From Ypsolopha sequella (taxonomy: Eukaryota; Arthropoda; Insecta; Lepidoptera; Ypsolophidae): 64,000 bases of DNA. The DNA lies in NCBI GenBank assembly GCA_934047225.1, contig OW204000.1, forward strand, positions 10,186,001 through 10,250,000. Reading direction: 5' to 3'. Under the pieces are notes generated by a model. It worked only from the letters and a program-made list of their open reading frames with translations. It ran no database searches and had not been told where the DNA came from. Shown here one piece after another: positions 22,426 through 34,508 of the stretch; positions within the stretch are counted from its first letter, which is position 1; the number at the start of each line of letters is the position of its first letter. Position numbers and translations under genes: made by a program.

Positions 22426-22917
22426 GTTTCATTATTTTGAGTTTGGAATAGATTACATGCGTCACTGCCGTTTCCGTCCCACATTCACACGACACCTACC
22501 CTCGGCAAACAATTGATTGTCATGGGATAGATTTTATGGTAATTTATAATATGACTTTGTTCATTAACAGTTTGACTGTGAAATTTTATTGTAGGGGAAG
22601 CACGCTTCCGCTATCAACTTAGCGCGTGTGCAAAATGTTTGGTGAAACGTTTTTGAGTTTTTCTACATAGTTACTGTCTCCTAATTAATTAACACTCTGC
22701 ATATTTTACTATCTGGGAAATATATACAAACCAAAGCAAGTATAATTTTAATTAGTTCAAAAGTGGCGGGCCAGTTGCAGAAAGAGTTTTTTTGACAAAG
22801 AAAGTAACAGCATTAATTTTAAAGTTTCATTAAAATTAAAAACCCTTTTAACTGGTCGGTCACTTGTTAAGGAATAAGGAGGCACACTTTTGAACGAATT
22901 AAGGCGTATGACCACGC
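22426..22917. other. No feature recognised
   Basis: AT-rich DNA; the 22757-22948 minus-strand frame is not convincing. Confidence 0.25.
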
Positions 22918-23075
22918 TAAATAAGCAACTCGATGTGTGTCGGTACAAATATCAACAGAAACGACATTGAAATAATGTTCATTTCAGCGTGCCTTGAAAA
23001 GTAGCTGTTACGACAACCACTGCGTCTCCGGCTAGCGCAAAATAGGAGAAAATTATACTTTTCACATGGACGCCA
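22918..23075 (+). repeat. Dispersed repeat V, copy 2
   Basis: Shares with the 60837-61003 copy nearly the whole segment from GAAACGACATTGAAATA to GGAGAAAAT(T/A)ATACTTTTCACATGG. The frame NINRNDIEIMF stops soon after. Confidence 0.6.
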
Positions 23076-23265
23076 TGAACGGATAAAAAATATTGAACTC
23101 AAATTTTTTAGATCTAAAAATTTCCTATAATTTGGTGAAATAATAATTAAAATCGCTTTAGGCGTTTGGAAGGAGTAAGAGAATTCTTGTGTTAATCATG
23201 TGAAACTTTCGATGACTTTCGATTTTTTTTGTTAAAACTTACAATAGAAAAGCAGTTTATGAAAC

Positions 23266-23598
23266 TTAAAATTTATTTTTGACTCTATAATGCCTATCAT
23301 ATATTTTTATTAAAGTTTTTGGACCACCCGTGTGAGAGGAGTAGGCCTTCAAAGACAGGTCCAAATTGCAGTTGGCGTATCCATTCGCCTTAAAACGCAA
23401 CTTGCTTTGGTTTGTATATTTTCCAGATAGTGAAGCATGCGTATCTACTTTAGCTCTTAGCATATTGCTTACAGTTATAGGTAGAAGCCCTACAGGATAA
23501 ACAGAATAAATTAATGGTTGTTGTCGATCCAGCCTCAATGTATCAGGGACATTAAAGCCTGTACTCGCAGTTTTAACGGCACTCGCATACTTGTTTTA
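23266..23598 (-). CDS. Unrecognised 110-codon frame, possible exon
   Basis: Open on the minus strand from just after a TAA near 23598 to the stop at 23266. The residue string looks protein-like (FNVPDTLRLDRQQPLIYSV, then VDTHASLSGKYTNQSKLRF and YANCNLDLSLKAYSSH). There is no in-frame ATG near the start, so if real it is an internal or terminal exon, or a mobile-element fragment. No strong acceptor was identified; 'GCGAGTACAG' near 23561 is a weak candidate. No domain is recognised. Alternating polar and apolar residues would fit beta structure, but that is only an impression. Confidence 0.35.
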
Positions 23599-25600
23599 AT
23601 CGCGGAACGAGTTCACGATTGTCGCGACTGCGCAGGCGTGAGAATGGCGACTCTTGGGATATTCTCATGGTCATCTTGACGTCATCCTCGCACCTGCATA
23701 TCGCCACAAAGGGTTAAGTGGTTTTCTGACTACCAGTTTGAACATGTTCAATTTTATTACTTGTCTTCGATTTCCAATTTCGCAAGCTTTACTTGCATTT
23801 CAATTCAAGTGACTATATTTTTTCCAAATTGCCCATATCCGACGGTAATTACAATGACAAAATAATAATATGCAATTAAGAATTCACAGCACGTAGATTT
23901 GCAATCATGATCTTGCAACTGAAGGTAATATTTTTTTAATCGGTCGGTAAATGAACATGAATGCTGTCTGAATCTCATTCAAGTTCTTTAGCCGAAAGGC
24001 AAAATTACGAACAATCATGTATAAACATGGTTATTTAGTTCAAAAAGTGCGCTTTCCGCCTTAAAGATAACCTCTTGAAGTTACTATTTTACTATATAGA
24101 GCAGAAAATCGGCTAGTGGCAGTAAGATGTCTTTTAAGCTATGTACTGACTTTTTATTTCAAGAGGTATTCTCATTTATATGAATACGATTAGTAAAAAA
24201 TCTTCAATCTTGCAACTGATAAGTCAACATCATTATCATCATCCCATTTTTAGATAGAATAAAACCGTCCCCGAAAGTTGCTTATGGTTCTTAGCTGTTT
24301 GTGGATCCCAGAATTATCCGTGACCCTTGCAGTCTGTGAGCGCCATTTCAGTAGCGTGGTAAATCGGTCACTGGCACTCGGTGGCACCCACGGATGTCGT
24401 TCTGCGAACAAGGTGGTCACTGTTTACGATAACCACCTTTAGTTTTAACGGTTCTCTCATCCACTACGTTTTCAATGTTAAGGAAGGTGTGTTTCAGAAT
24501 TTTTTACAAATCTGGATGGATTGTGACAGAACAATCAAAAATTTTATTCGTTTTGCTAATCACTTCTCTCTTTACACTATCTCTACATATATAAGTATAA
24601 GAAATTTAAGTAGCTACTAAGATTTTAAGGGATTAAGAAGATCATTCCAGGCTAGCTATTTACTGCATATTGTTTATTGAAAGACACAACGACACAATCA
24701 AAATTTGAACTTTCTTCGTATAATACGATGTAGCATACACACTTGGGTTAGTATGTTTGTATCTATGATATGATATAATAGGATAAGATAATATTGTGTG
24801 TTCAAAATCGTACGTACATCGTGCACTATATATCCTATAGAACTAATTCTATTACATGGTACTAAAACATATTATTTACGAATGATACATCCATCTTTGT
24901 CAGTTTGATAATGATTGTAATGACTAGGCAGATTATCATCTCCAATCTGTCTACTCTGATTAAACTATTTGCCATCTTCTGCTTTTACAACAATATCATT
25001 TTTATAAAAACGCATCCTTTATTTATAATGTCATACCAGTTGTTAATTAAATTGTGTTGGCGTTATTTTATTAACTGACGAGACAGCCGATGGGATTCAC
25101 AACTACGTATACACACAACTGATTAGAGTTGAAGAGCCAGTTTTTGTGAAGGTATCAGTGTACGATGGGAGAGTTAATTAGCAAACCAAGTAGTACAGGA
25201 GCTGCTAAGCAATTTCTTATTATGTAGCCGTATGTAGAGATAATATTTTTTTTTGCTTAGCATAATGAGGGCTAGTAATATAAAGTAATTAGCCTACACC
25301 TACATGTATGTACCTATATGTCGCCAGTAACCCAAAATGAAAAACTACAGCAATAAATTATATTATGCTGCGTTCTGGCAAACAAATTATACTGTTCCAA
25401 ATATGTATTGTGTAGGAGTACTTCTTAATTGGCTGTATCACTTTCAGTGTTCATTTCTGCAAAAATGTTTGTAGTAAGTTCAGGTAACACATGGAAGAGA
25501 CCAGTTTATGGAACAGGAGCTGAATGGAAGAGACCAGTTTTTATGAGGTGATCGACATGTTGGGGTTTATTAGGAATCTTGTAGCTGATTATGAGATGTA
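23599..25600. other. No gene recognised
   Basis: 2 kb of mainly AT-rich DNA. 23625-23710 is somewhat GC-richer, with 'ctgcgcaggcgtgag'. 24285-24430 is GC-richer and has a frame (24381-24620) without recognised content. 'ggaagagaccagttt' is repeated at 25494 and 25534. Confidence 0.3.
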
Positions 25601-25605
25601 CTGTC

Positions 25606-25702
25606 ACTTGATTTTATCTAAAAATTGATTCCTTTTTTCTATTAGGTAAAAAATTAACAGTTTCTCTAGTTGTAAGACTTGTAGGTCGCAATCAAGTGAC
25701 AT
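25606..25702. repeat. Small inverted repeat
   Basis: TGTCACTTGATT and AATCAAGTGACA enclose about 75 bp. Possibly a short MITE. Confidence 0.4.
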
Positions 25703-26361
25703 TAAAATTCACATTAACTAATATAACAATCAGATTTCGCCTGACTAGTTTCACTGTAATCGTACAGTTTCTTTAGAATAAAACAGGATTACGCGACGGT
25801 TCCCGGCTTGGCACTGCGAATTAAAATTACTATGTAGAGATAATAGAGCTAATCCCTAGTAGAGAGATTTAGATATGTTGAATAGATTCAACAAAAAATA
25901 TAGGTTACAAATTCAGGTACATTTATTCAACAAATAGATTCACCTAAGTTATCTAGTGACTTTTAAAATCATACGTATATATTTGGATTCATTGATAAAA
26001 CTTGCATGCATTTCTTTTTTCATAGCTTGTTTAAAGATAAAGCTTTTAATTCTTTTAATCAACTCGAATATTTTTCTACTCACTATAAATCTCAGTGGAT
26101 CTTTGTAGATTAATATATTTCTATACCAACTTGTAATGAGTTACCCGTGCTTCTTTCCTGTCGCACAAGAAATATAGAGGGCATGCAAGCAAGGTCTTAC
26201 TCGGGACGAATAGGATGGGACGATTCCTTTCTGGTTACTGTGTGTTGCAATACAAACCAATACCTTACGGTTTTAGACAAATTTTCAGATTGGTTCCACG
26301 GTCTTAAGGTCCATTAGCATACCATGTGCGGGAACAGAACCAGAGAAAAATAGTTATTTGT
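25703..26361. other. No feature recognised
   Basis: AT-rich; 26160-26340 is slightly GC-richer without a clear reading frame. Confidence 0.25.
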
Positions 26362-26490
26362 GCAACAAGAGAGCAAAGTTTTTTTTGTTGCGAGTGCCGA
26401 GAGTGGTGTGGGATTCAAAGGCATAAGAAACAAGACAAGTTTTCTCTCGTCTGACACACAATTTTTCACCTCACTAGTGAGAAAAGACAA
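26362..26490. repeat. Repeat K fragment, copy 1
   Basis: Shares 'gccgagagtgg', 'ttcaaaggca' and CACACAATTTTTCACCTCAC with 46400-46525, the repeat that carries the tyrosine-recombinase fragment. That fragment is absent here. Confidence 0.5.
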
Positions 26491-27480
26491 GATATTGTGA
26501 CTTCTATAAACAGAACTATATTTTCAAACGAACTTTATTCAATGGTTTTTTTTTGTCTTTAAATAATGCACTTTATATAAAAATATAAACAATATAAAAA
26601 TAATGCACTTTAATAAAATAAGGAATGTTAATTGTATCCCAAAAGCCGTCAAAAATCGGAAAATCTTTGATAAACCGATAGAAAATGCAAATCAACACAA
26701 TCATTACGCGGGCGTTCTGCTCTATCCGTTTCCGGTAGAAATTTTATTCATTATACCACAGATAATATTATACGGAGTCTATGGTACAGATTCCATCTCA
26801 GAATAAGGAATACTTATTCTGAGGATTCCATACACGCTGGGAGGCTATATAATGGCTATACATTATATCAAAATTGACTTTTGCTGACTGATTTTAAGCA
26901 GCAAAGGCGCGCTTTTCGAGGTGAAATAATATTGTTTACTCTGACCGGGCTCTCCTGTCAAGAAGGTTATGCACTTGTTATGCATTAAACTTGTTGCTAC
27001 GTTTGATTTCGTTTGAATTGTTGTATAATTATTGTTGTTGTTGTTGTAACACAACTTACATTTTTGACCAATTTCCAATAAATTTTAAACGAATATTTAT
27101 AGTTAGTTGTTTTAGTAATAAGTTTAATATTAGATAAATTGAAACCTCAAAATAAGAACCAAAATGATAAATTACAAATTTCTTATGAGTTGGTTACAAA
27201 TGTAAAGTCTGTTCATTGAACGTCCTACAATATGCAGGTTCCGTTGACTGAAAATACGCTTCTTTACCTTCTTTAGATTTTATAGACACCTCAGAGAAAT
27301 TTTCAAAACAGTACGTAAGATTTTAGATAAATTTTCTCGCTGCTTGCCAAATTTTAGCTCAATCAGCCTAGTCGGAGATGGACAGGTAGACATATACCAA
27401 AGTTTCCTTATAATGGTTTCTGTTTAATTTTTTGACAAACATTAAAAACCAATGATTACTTTAATGAATTTCTCCTTGCA
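26491..27480. other. No gene recognised; one perfect hairpin
   Basis: AT-rich DNA. At 26797-26823 CTCAGAATAAG and CTTATTCTGAG form an 11-bp perfect hairpin with a 5-nt loop, inside degenerate modules resembling repeat U ('ggattccatacacgc'). Confidence 0.35.
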
Positions 27481-27482
27481 AG

Positions 27483-27590
27483 TGGTTCGGCTGGGGCCGC
27501 GGCCGGGTCGCGCGTGGGAACCGCGGACAGGTGTCGGAGCCGCGGCCTCGCTGCGCCCGCCTGCTCCGCTGCCGTGATACGCAGCTATCT
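27483..27590. promoter_or_regulatory. GC-rich island B with Su(H)-like site and E-box
   Basis: About 100 bp of very GC-rich, CpG-rich DNA. CGTGGGAAC (27513-27521) matches the Su(H)/CSL consensus YGTGGGAAM, and ACAGGTG (27527-27533) matches the proneural E-box RCAGSTG. The 20-bp block GTGGGAACCGCGGACAGGTG recurs in island C with one change. TGCGCCCGCC nearby is a partial copy of the island 12-mer. An enhancer or promoter is possible; none is shown. Confidence 0.35.
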
Positions 27591-27900
27591 TCACTTCACC
27601 TAAATTTGCTCTGAATGAGAATGAGTAATTTATTTAAGAAATATAGGTACGTCATATATACTTATTACATGACAATTTAAATGTTAATAAATGTTGAATA
27701 ATACACGTACATAAACAAATTTAAAAGTATATTTAATGTATACAAAAAAATATGATGTACACGATTTCAACGGTTATTTAACTATAAATACTAATACGTC
27801 ACATATAAATACAAATAAATACATTAAGGGCAAAAATCTTAGCAAGATCATGTACTTTTATTCAAATCAAATAGGTCACTAATAGCCATAGGACATTACT

Positions 27901-28071
27901 GCCGCGGTCTGTAATGATCGCGTTGCTGGCAGCTTATGATGGCCGAAAGCGCAGCTTCAGATCTACACAGCGCGGTCAGCATTGCAGCATTCTTGATGTA
28001 GCGCCGACAGCAAGGGCTGCAATGATGACCACCATAGCGTGGCCAGCAGCGCCGTCATTGCGGACCAAGGC
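27901..28071. mobile_element. GC-rich hairpin MITE
   Basis: The left arm from GCCGCGGTCTGTAATGATCG and right arm ending CATTGCGGACCAAGGC are imperfect inverted copies about 40 bp long, with further inner pairing. Unusually GC-rich for this region. Confidence 0.6.
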
Positions 28072-28924
28072 TTGTACATAGTGCTTTATTCAAAAATGCT
28101 TGTATGTGGTCATTATTTTGACAACCTTCAAGTTTGTATTTTTCTTTTGACTTCAGTGGCAATAAATTTTAGTTACATGTTTCAAGAGCGGTGGTTTTCG
28201 AATGTATGTGCATAGTATTTCTATATTACTAATCGCGGAACGGTGAAGGTAAACTCGATGCAACACTAGATGGCGCTGCTTGTATGTTACATCGCGATAT
28301 TATTTCATCTTTATCAAAAATGTTTGTGCACCTGAGTATGTTCCAATTAGTACGACAATACAACAAGAGTAGAAGTATTAGGAAATCGGTTTTAATCCTG
28401 AAAGAAACTCTTAACGGATTTCCCAAAATCACCAGCAATATTATTCCATAAAGGTAACTTTGCTGACGCTGGCGCCTATTTAAGTAGCGCGGTACGGAAA
28501 TGGAAAGGTCGACTTTGCTCAAAGAAGGTAGTCAAAATAATTAAGTACGTTTATAGGCATTTTTGAGTAAAGGACTATTATACCGACCTTCGAAAATACC
28601 TAAACCGAAGCCTTTGGTGGGTAGTTCGTACGCCAGTCATGTAGGGCCGTAATATTACTTCCAAATAGGGTTGAATTTATTGATATAATTGCCGACAATC
28701 AAGTAAATTATACCTTACACCTTTAAAAATGTCAACTGCATTATGTTTTTTTTATTAATTCAATACCTAAATTATTTTCAAGTATCATTGGTAGTTAAAG
28801 GGCAAGTTTTTATACCACTTTCCTTGATATAACTTTACAATGTTGTAGAGCAAAATTGCAACAAATAAAATGAAAAGTGTCATCTCGTCGAGACGCATAA
28901 AAACGCATTTGTTGTGTAACAAAC
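28072..28924. other. No gene recognised
   Basis: Mixed-composition DNA. A 97-codon minus-strand frame (28229-28522) ends in a segment rich in S, P and R without a recognised domain. Confidence 0.25.
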
Positions 28925-28995
28925 GTGTGGGAATCGCGGACAGGTGCGCCCGCGCATACGAAGCCGAGGAAATCTCCACTCCCGCGCAACCGGAC
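28925..28995. promoter_or_regulatory. GC-rich island C with Su(H)-like site, E-box and 12-mer
   Basis: GTGGGAATCGCGGACAGGTG (28927-28946) differs from the island B block by one base. The E-box runs directly into TGCGCCCGCGCA (28945-28956). The overlapping minus-strand frames (28785-28979, 28810-29097) are GC-rich by-products. Confidence 0.35.
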
Positions 28996-29253
28996 CCAGG
29001 AACATGCTCTGGATAATGTAGAAGGTAAGTCTACTTTACCTTGCAGTATACCATAAATACGGGAAGATGGGCTAATCAAAACATGCAAAACTGACAATTA
29101 AAATGGAAATTTTGCCAGAAAAGGAGAACCTTTTAAGAAATAATAAAACATTTATTATACGCGGGCTAACTTTAACTATTTAATAATTATTATACTAATT
29201 ATTAGAATAAATGTTTGACAATCGACAACTTGCAAGTATAATATCTGAATAAG

Positions 29254-29471
29254 TAGAGTGCGTTTCAAACAAGAATTCCCCTGCCAAAGTACTTATTGTC
29301 AAAAAATAAAGACGAAAATGCGTTCTTTTCACGAAAGAAGTTCAGCGGTTTAAAGCATTTTCGTCTTAATTTTTTGATAATGAGTACTTTGACAGGGGAC
29401 TTCTTTATTTTTGTCTTTATTTTTTAACAATAAGTACTTTGACAGGGGAATTCTCGCGTGAAACGCATCTA
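29254..29471. mobile_element. MITE with long inverted ends
   Basis: Left TGCGTTTCA..AATTCCCCTG..CAAAGTACTTATTGT, right ACAATAAGTACTTTG..CAGGGGAATTC..TGAAACGCA. Internal repeats of the same phrases are present. Diverged fragments lie at 59960-60020 and 63590-63690. Confidence 0.8.
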
Positions 29472-31549
29472 CCAGGAATTTATTCATTGACATGTCGAAA
29501 GCTGTAATTTTATTCCTTTGAAATATTAGTTGTACTTTTGAATTTATCGATTTCATGTATTAAGAACAGACATGACGAACAATTCAGTTGTGGGCGTGGC
29601 CAAATGTCATGCTCTTTCTTTTCGCTATAAGGTGCACGCTCCATGAAACTTGCGAGGACAACACAATCGTGCCGATTTCGTCGCAGGCGCAAAATTGAGA
29701 ACTTGTTTCAGGAGAAACCAGACGTTGGCATGACTGCAGGCAAAACATTGTGTTTTCAAACATTATTTTAGTTATCATTAATATAGATAATATTTTCGAT
29801 GTTTCACTTTTATTAATTTTTGGATTTTATCTAAAACAATAAAAGCACATTCGGCTACACTTTTGGTAAAAAACCGTTAAATTTACGTATTTCAGGGGTT
29901 CGTTGTCAAGATATCACTCAAATTTCACGATTTTTAGTTCGACTTAAACATAGATCTAGATAATGTCAATAGACTCAGCCTAAAATATTGTAATGACATT
30001 CCATAGACACCCCACAATGTGGTTAAAGCGTTTGTATGGTGGTTTGGGTGTGGTGACGCCTCTTAAACAATTTAAATCGATACTAAAGTACTGGTACCCC
30101 TAGACTCCTAAGCTAAGTCAATATTTTTTTCTCTTCGTCTAGGAACATAGCGTCATAAGCATCACTATATTCTATGCTCGTAAGAACATGTCGCTATAAC
30201 AATCCTAGCCATCATTACACGAGTTTTTCACGAGTTTCATCCACTAGCCGTCCAGACAATCATGTTTATACTAATCTGAGAAAAACCATAATATTCTCAT
30301 GATTGTACTATTATAAAACCAGCCTAATGCGTGAGAACTAAAGGCAGGTGCACGCATTGATTAATAAAATATTACCAACTCCTCATATTTACTGCATACC
30401 GAAGGATTCTCATTTTGTTGCGAGCCAACAAAAAGAAAGATGACGATGGAGGAAGTACCTTGTCATTATAAAATTCTAGCTACTCATTAAACAATTACGT
30501 ATGGGTGTGTTACCGAGAAACCATTTATTTAGCGTTTTAATAGTATAATTAATTGATTGATATCTTTTTCTTTTTAGTCATGCTTTATTGCTTAAATCAT
30601 AATAAACATAACACAGTATGTATAAACAAACAAACTTATTATTTCAAAAGAGGAAATTTCTGGAGTTTTAACTTGAAATCAAGTCAAGGGATCACAAGTA
30701 TTTTCCAGAATTTCTACCTAATGGTTCTTCACATTTCCATGCATATGTGACATAATCCAAATTGTCGTTAACAGGCCAAAATCGGACACTTTTGAATCCA
30801 AAATGAGTTCATATCCCCACACAAAAAAATTAAATTTCCGAGTTGCCTTTTACATTATCGCATTGCCTCCTTAGATTAACCAGTACAGCAATAAATTTGT
30901 TTTTAAGTTCGCTCATAGCAAAATACATAATGACCGTATTAATAAATCGATAAATTATTGAAGTATTTATCTACCTTAGTTTATAAGAGAACGAGAGAAC
31001 GACATGTTACAGACACTGGCGCCTGGTCATCTGATCCTGGTTACATTACAAGACAGATATGGATGAAACCAGCTCAGTAGCGACTTACGATAACTGCTTT
31101 TGTTTTATTACAGTTTGATGTAATTATTGAGTGTTCCCATTGATTTAACTTATAGTGTATTAAGCTCAGAAACATAAACCACATACTTCTCGTACAGATA
31201 CACTTTTATTTCATGATTTTTGTTATAAACTTACCCATAGAAATTGACAAGTAGTTTTTAAAAATATATATGGGGAAGTCAACTTCGCTTTTTTCAAAGG
31301 TTTTCCTATGGAAGTCACAGTCATTGATGCACCCGGTAACCTACTACAAGTATTTTTGTGCTTTATTGTCAGAAACAATCTTGTATCTAAACAAATATAT
31401 AGAGATGATAAAGCTAAGCGAATTTATCGGATCTTTTGCCTTCCTTTTGATCTTTTTCTTTACAATAAACCGTCTTAAGCAGTTTCTCATTACTATTTAC
31501 TATATGAGCAACTACTTATGTATTTCTTCAAGTAGAGAATTATATATAT
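29472..31549. other. No gene recognised
   Basis: 2 kb of AT-rich DNA. 29575-29780 is GC-richer with overlapping short minus-strand frames but no recognised protein. Frames at 30553 and 31270 are AT-rich by-products. Confidence 0.3.
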
Positions 31550-31710
31550 GTTACCGGCCAAACCCAATTTTAGGACAAATTAGTTTGGCCTAGGCCAAAG
31601 TAATTTTGGGCTGCCATAAAAATAACTACGAAGATAATTTATGACAGTTGCGCCATCGCCACTACGTTGCCTAGGCCAAACTAGTTTGTCCTAAAATTGG
31701 CCGGTAACAT
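31549..31710. mobile_element. MITE with 40-bp inverted ends
   Basis: ATGTTACCGGCCAA..AATTTTAGGACAAA..TTTGGCCTAGGC is matched by GCCTAGGCCAAA..TTTGTCCTAAAATT..GGCCGGTAACAT. About 160 bp. Confidence 0.85.
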
Positions 31711-32072
31711 AGATCATTTCCGACAGATCAAGCCCTATCAACTAGGGGTCGAAAATAAATGGTCTCCGAGTTACGAAGGTCTTTAAGATATTTTTAAAAC
31801 TTTCAGAGTGGTAACGAAAAACAAATCATTCAAAAATAATTATTCCTCTCTCGGCACTTATTTGTTATTTTTCTGATTGATTATAAATAAGTGATCATTT
31901 ATAAAAAATACACATGCCCAGAATTTCCATAATCTCAGAAGTAAAAGGTCTTAAGTGGAAAGAAAACCATTTTTATTTGGTGATTTTTGAAATATCGACG
32001 TGTTTTACTTGAAAAAAATTTATCATTTTCGACCCCTCGTTGATAGGCATTATTTGTTGGAAATGATCTCTA
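31711..32072. mobile_element. Adjacent inverted-repeat element
   Basis: AGATCATTTCCGACAG..TATCAACTAGGGGTCGAAAA at the left pairs with TTTTCGACCCCTCGTTGATA..GGAAATGATCT at the right, with about 260 bp between. It abuts the preceding MITE. Confidence 0.7.
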
Positions 32073-32299
32073 GTATAACTCCTTTCAAGGGATAGGTCGA
32101 ATTTCAGAGCACCTGTAGACACAGTTTTAAAATTAATAAATGCCGAATTGCGAAAGCAGATTTCGGGTGATATGAAAATGGTTTTTCTGTGAATGTGTGT
32201 CGATTTCTTCGAATAAAAACCTGTGGTAAGTACATATTTCTTACGTTTTGTAATCACCATTATAGTCATTCAAATTAACATCGCATGGTACTTCTCACG

Positions 32300-32553
32300 C
32301 TCTAAACCAGCGTTTCTTAACCTGTGGTCCGCGGACCCCTGGGGGTCCCCGAGCATATGTATGGGGGTCCGCAGCCTAATCTATGGACCATTTAACAATC
32401 ATAAATAAATGCCACCAAAAAACCTTTATATGAAAAAGTATATTTTTTTTTGTAATTTGTAGAACTAAAATAAGTGGTCCGAAATTCTTAAAATTGTGCT
32501 TGATTTACTAAGGGGTCCGTGGACAAAAAAGGTTAAGAAACGCTGCTCAAAAC
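32300..32553. mobile_element. hAT MITE
   Basis: Element 32308-32545 starts CAGCGTTTCTTAACC and ends GGTTAAGAAACGCTG. Flanks CTCTAAAC and CTCAAAAC form an 8-bp target duplication with one change. Inner 'ggtccgcggacccc' pairs are typical of this hAT MITE type. Frames 32223-32408 and 32465-32656 are by-products. Confidence 0.9.
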
Positions 32554-33130
32554 AAAAGTTGAATGATTGATATTTCAAGTGAAAAATAGTGCCAGAATTG
32601 CCGTCCTGTTCATGCAATATTGTCGTCGTGCATTGGAAACGAGGTAAATAGCTCATGCAAGCAATCTACCATATTCTATAGAAGGCGCAATTTATTACCG
32701 GACAGAGATTTCATTAGTTTTTTGCAGGTATCATTAGTTTATTAACCCTGAGAGCTACAAGCTACGGGAATAAATACAACATGTAATAAGTAGCTAAATC
32801 ATGAAGGATTTTTTATTTAGGTCGAAAGAAAAATTATTCCCAATATTTAATTGTTTTATACCATCATAACTCATAAGCAAATCAACTTGAATATACTTGT
32901 ACTTATTGCAAAACAAATTTTAACTTTTTTTGTGCATATGTATGGTCCAAATTACCACGTACCCTGTCACATACCCTGAGTGTCTAAATTGTATAAAATA
33001 ATATTATTTGAACTCGATATTTCATAAATGACAATTTAGAAGACACGAGTTCGTACAACGAAAAGCTAATTCCATGTAAGTATCAACCATTTAAGATTTT
33101 TGACATTCTAATTTATCAGAAAGCATTTAC
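32554..33130. other. No feature recognised
   Basis: AT-rich intergenic DNA. Confidence 0.3.
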
Positions 33131-33243
33131 AATACACATAGGTTTTGTTGAATAAATTGAGTGAATTTTTAATTTAAGTGTTCTGTTTCGATTAATTGGA
33201 AAAAGGCGGGTTTTTCACAACCCAGCTGCGAAACCACTCTTAA
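33131..33243. mobile_element. Right end of TTAA MITE family B
   Basis: Matches 5463-5575, ending CAGCTGCGAAACCACTC, then TTAA at 33240-33243. Confidence 0.75.
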
Positions 33244-33335
33244 GATTTTCGAGGATTCGTTTGTAGAAATTCGAACTATCCTTGTATTAAAAAATATTTT
33301 TGATTTTTCTATCTCTTTTCTATTAAACAGCTGAT
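33240..33335. mobile_element. Fragment of TTAA element X
   Basis: Begins at the same TTAA and matches element X (50864 onward) at AGGATTCGTTTG and GAAATTCG..CTTGTATT. Only the first about 90 bp remain. Confidence 0.55.
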
Positions 33336-33344
33336 CTTTTTTTT

Positions 33345-33434
33345 TTCACGATTCCCATGGTTGGCTCCGTAGTAAAAGTTGTTCGTATGGACGAATACTA
33401 TCGCCAGTTTCCGGCTTCCGCAACATTTTATTAA
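33345..33434. mobile_element. Right half of TTAA MITE family E
   Basis: GGCTCCGTAGTAAAAGTTGT..ACTATCGCCAGTTTCCGGCT..CGCAAC, then TTAA at 33431-33434. Matches the right half of 54185-54409, and the sequence after the TTAA (CACCCAGTATA) is the same in both places. Confidence 0.65.
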
Positions 33435-33440
33435 CACCCA

Positions 33441-33686
33441 GTATATAAGGTGAAATTTAATCAACCGCCTGGATTCATACTGGAGACTCGGTTCGTGATC
33501 AGGAACAATGTTTAACCACCAGTAAGGTATATTGCTAGGATTTGTAATTGAACTAGTCCAGTGTAAATGGGAGCAAACATTTTTTTTACGATTTCCAAAA
33601 ATGTGGTAACTGAACCTTGTTCCTGATCACTCGCCAAGTCTCCAGTATGAATTCAGGCGGTTGATTAAATTTCACCTTGTATATAT
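33441..33686. mobile_element. MITE family Z, intact copy
   Basis: Arms AAGGTGAAATTTAATCAACC..TTCATACTGGAGACTCGG and the complement ending TTGATTAAATTTCACCTT are nearly perfect over about 44 bp. This symmetrical A/T-containing state is the reference for the altered copies inside LINE family Y (44.5 and 58.4 kb). Confidence 0.85.
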
Positions 33687-34392
33687 TTTTTATGAGTTAC
33701 TCTATTGATTTTATTCTAGTACCATGCCATTTAACTGTTAACTCGAAGGCGGAAAAGCTCTATAAACCCCTATTTACACAGCCAACGCAACAGAATGCAT
33801 AGAAACATGACCACACACGTCGAACATTCGCCTACGTATTACATTATATTGTTACGTTCGTTACCATTTATTGTTTTACTGCGAGAACTTGTGTTGCGAA
33901 CACTATTTTTATGACTTCTAACTCTACGGAAATACTTATAGTGTACTTATAGGTACATAGATAAAACATAGATAGGGGTCCATTAGGAATTAGGTAGTGT
34001 GATTTACTTATGATAATATTCCCGGGATTTGGCTCACTCTCGTACGTCCATGCTTAGAATGTGCATTTCAAGTGTATAAAAGTGATATGCATATTAAAAA
34101 AAAAAAAATCAGAACGCCAGCCATAACGAAATGTGTCTGTCAAAATTAAAAAAGTAAAATTGACATTCATTTCAGACGGTCTGCCTGTGAAATTTGGTGA
34201 AACGCATTTTTGCTTTTGTCAGCGGAATATTTCTGTTTTATTTTTTTAATTTAAGGGTCTGGGATAGGCTCCCTAGAGATTTATTTGTATGATATTGTAT
34301 AGTTGTGTGTGACCCGTATTTTAGTAAGGTTCTCGGACATTTAAGTCAATTGGTAACATGGTCTTTAGTTCGAAGTTCAAAAATCATACTTG
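33687..34392. other. No feature recognised
   Basis: AT-rich intergenic DNA. Confidence 0.3.
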
Positions 34393-34508
34393 TACAGTGG
34401 AGACCGCATCAAGTAAGACACAATTGGACTTTGTACCTATCTTATATTTTTCTCTGTAGGGGCTAATTTCGAACTGCAAGTGTATAGCTTGATGTGGTCT
34501 CCACTGTA
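34393..34508. mobile_element. TA-flanked MITE family T, copy 1
   Basis: TA-CAGTGGAGACCGCATCAAG ... CTTGATGTGGTCTCCACTG-TA. TA duplication fits Tc1/mariner. A second copy is at 45538-45652 and a half copy ends at 37436. Confidence 0.85.
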
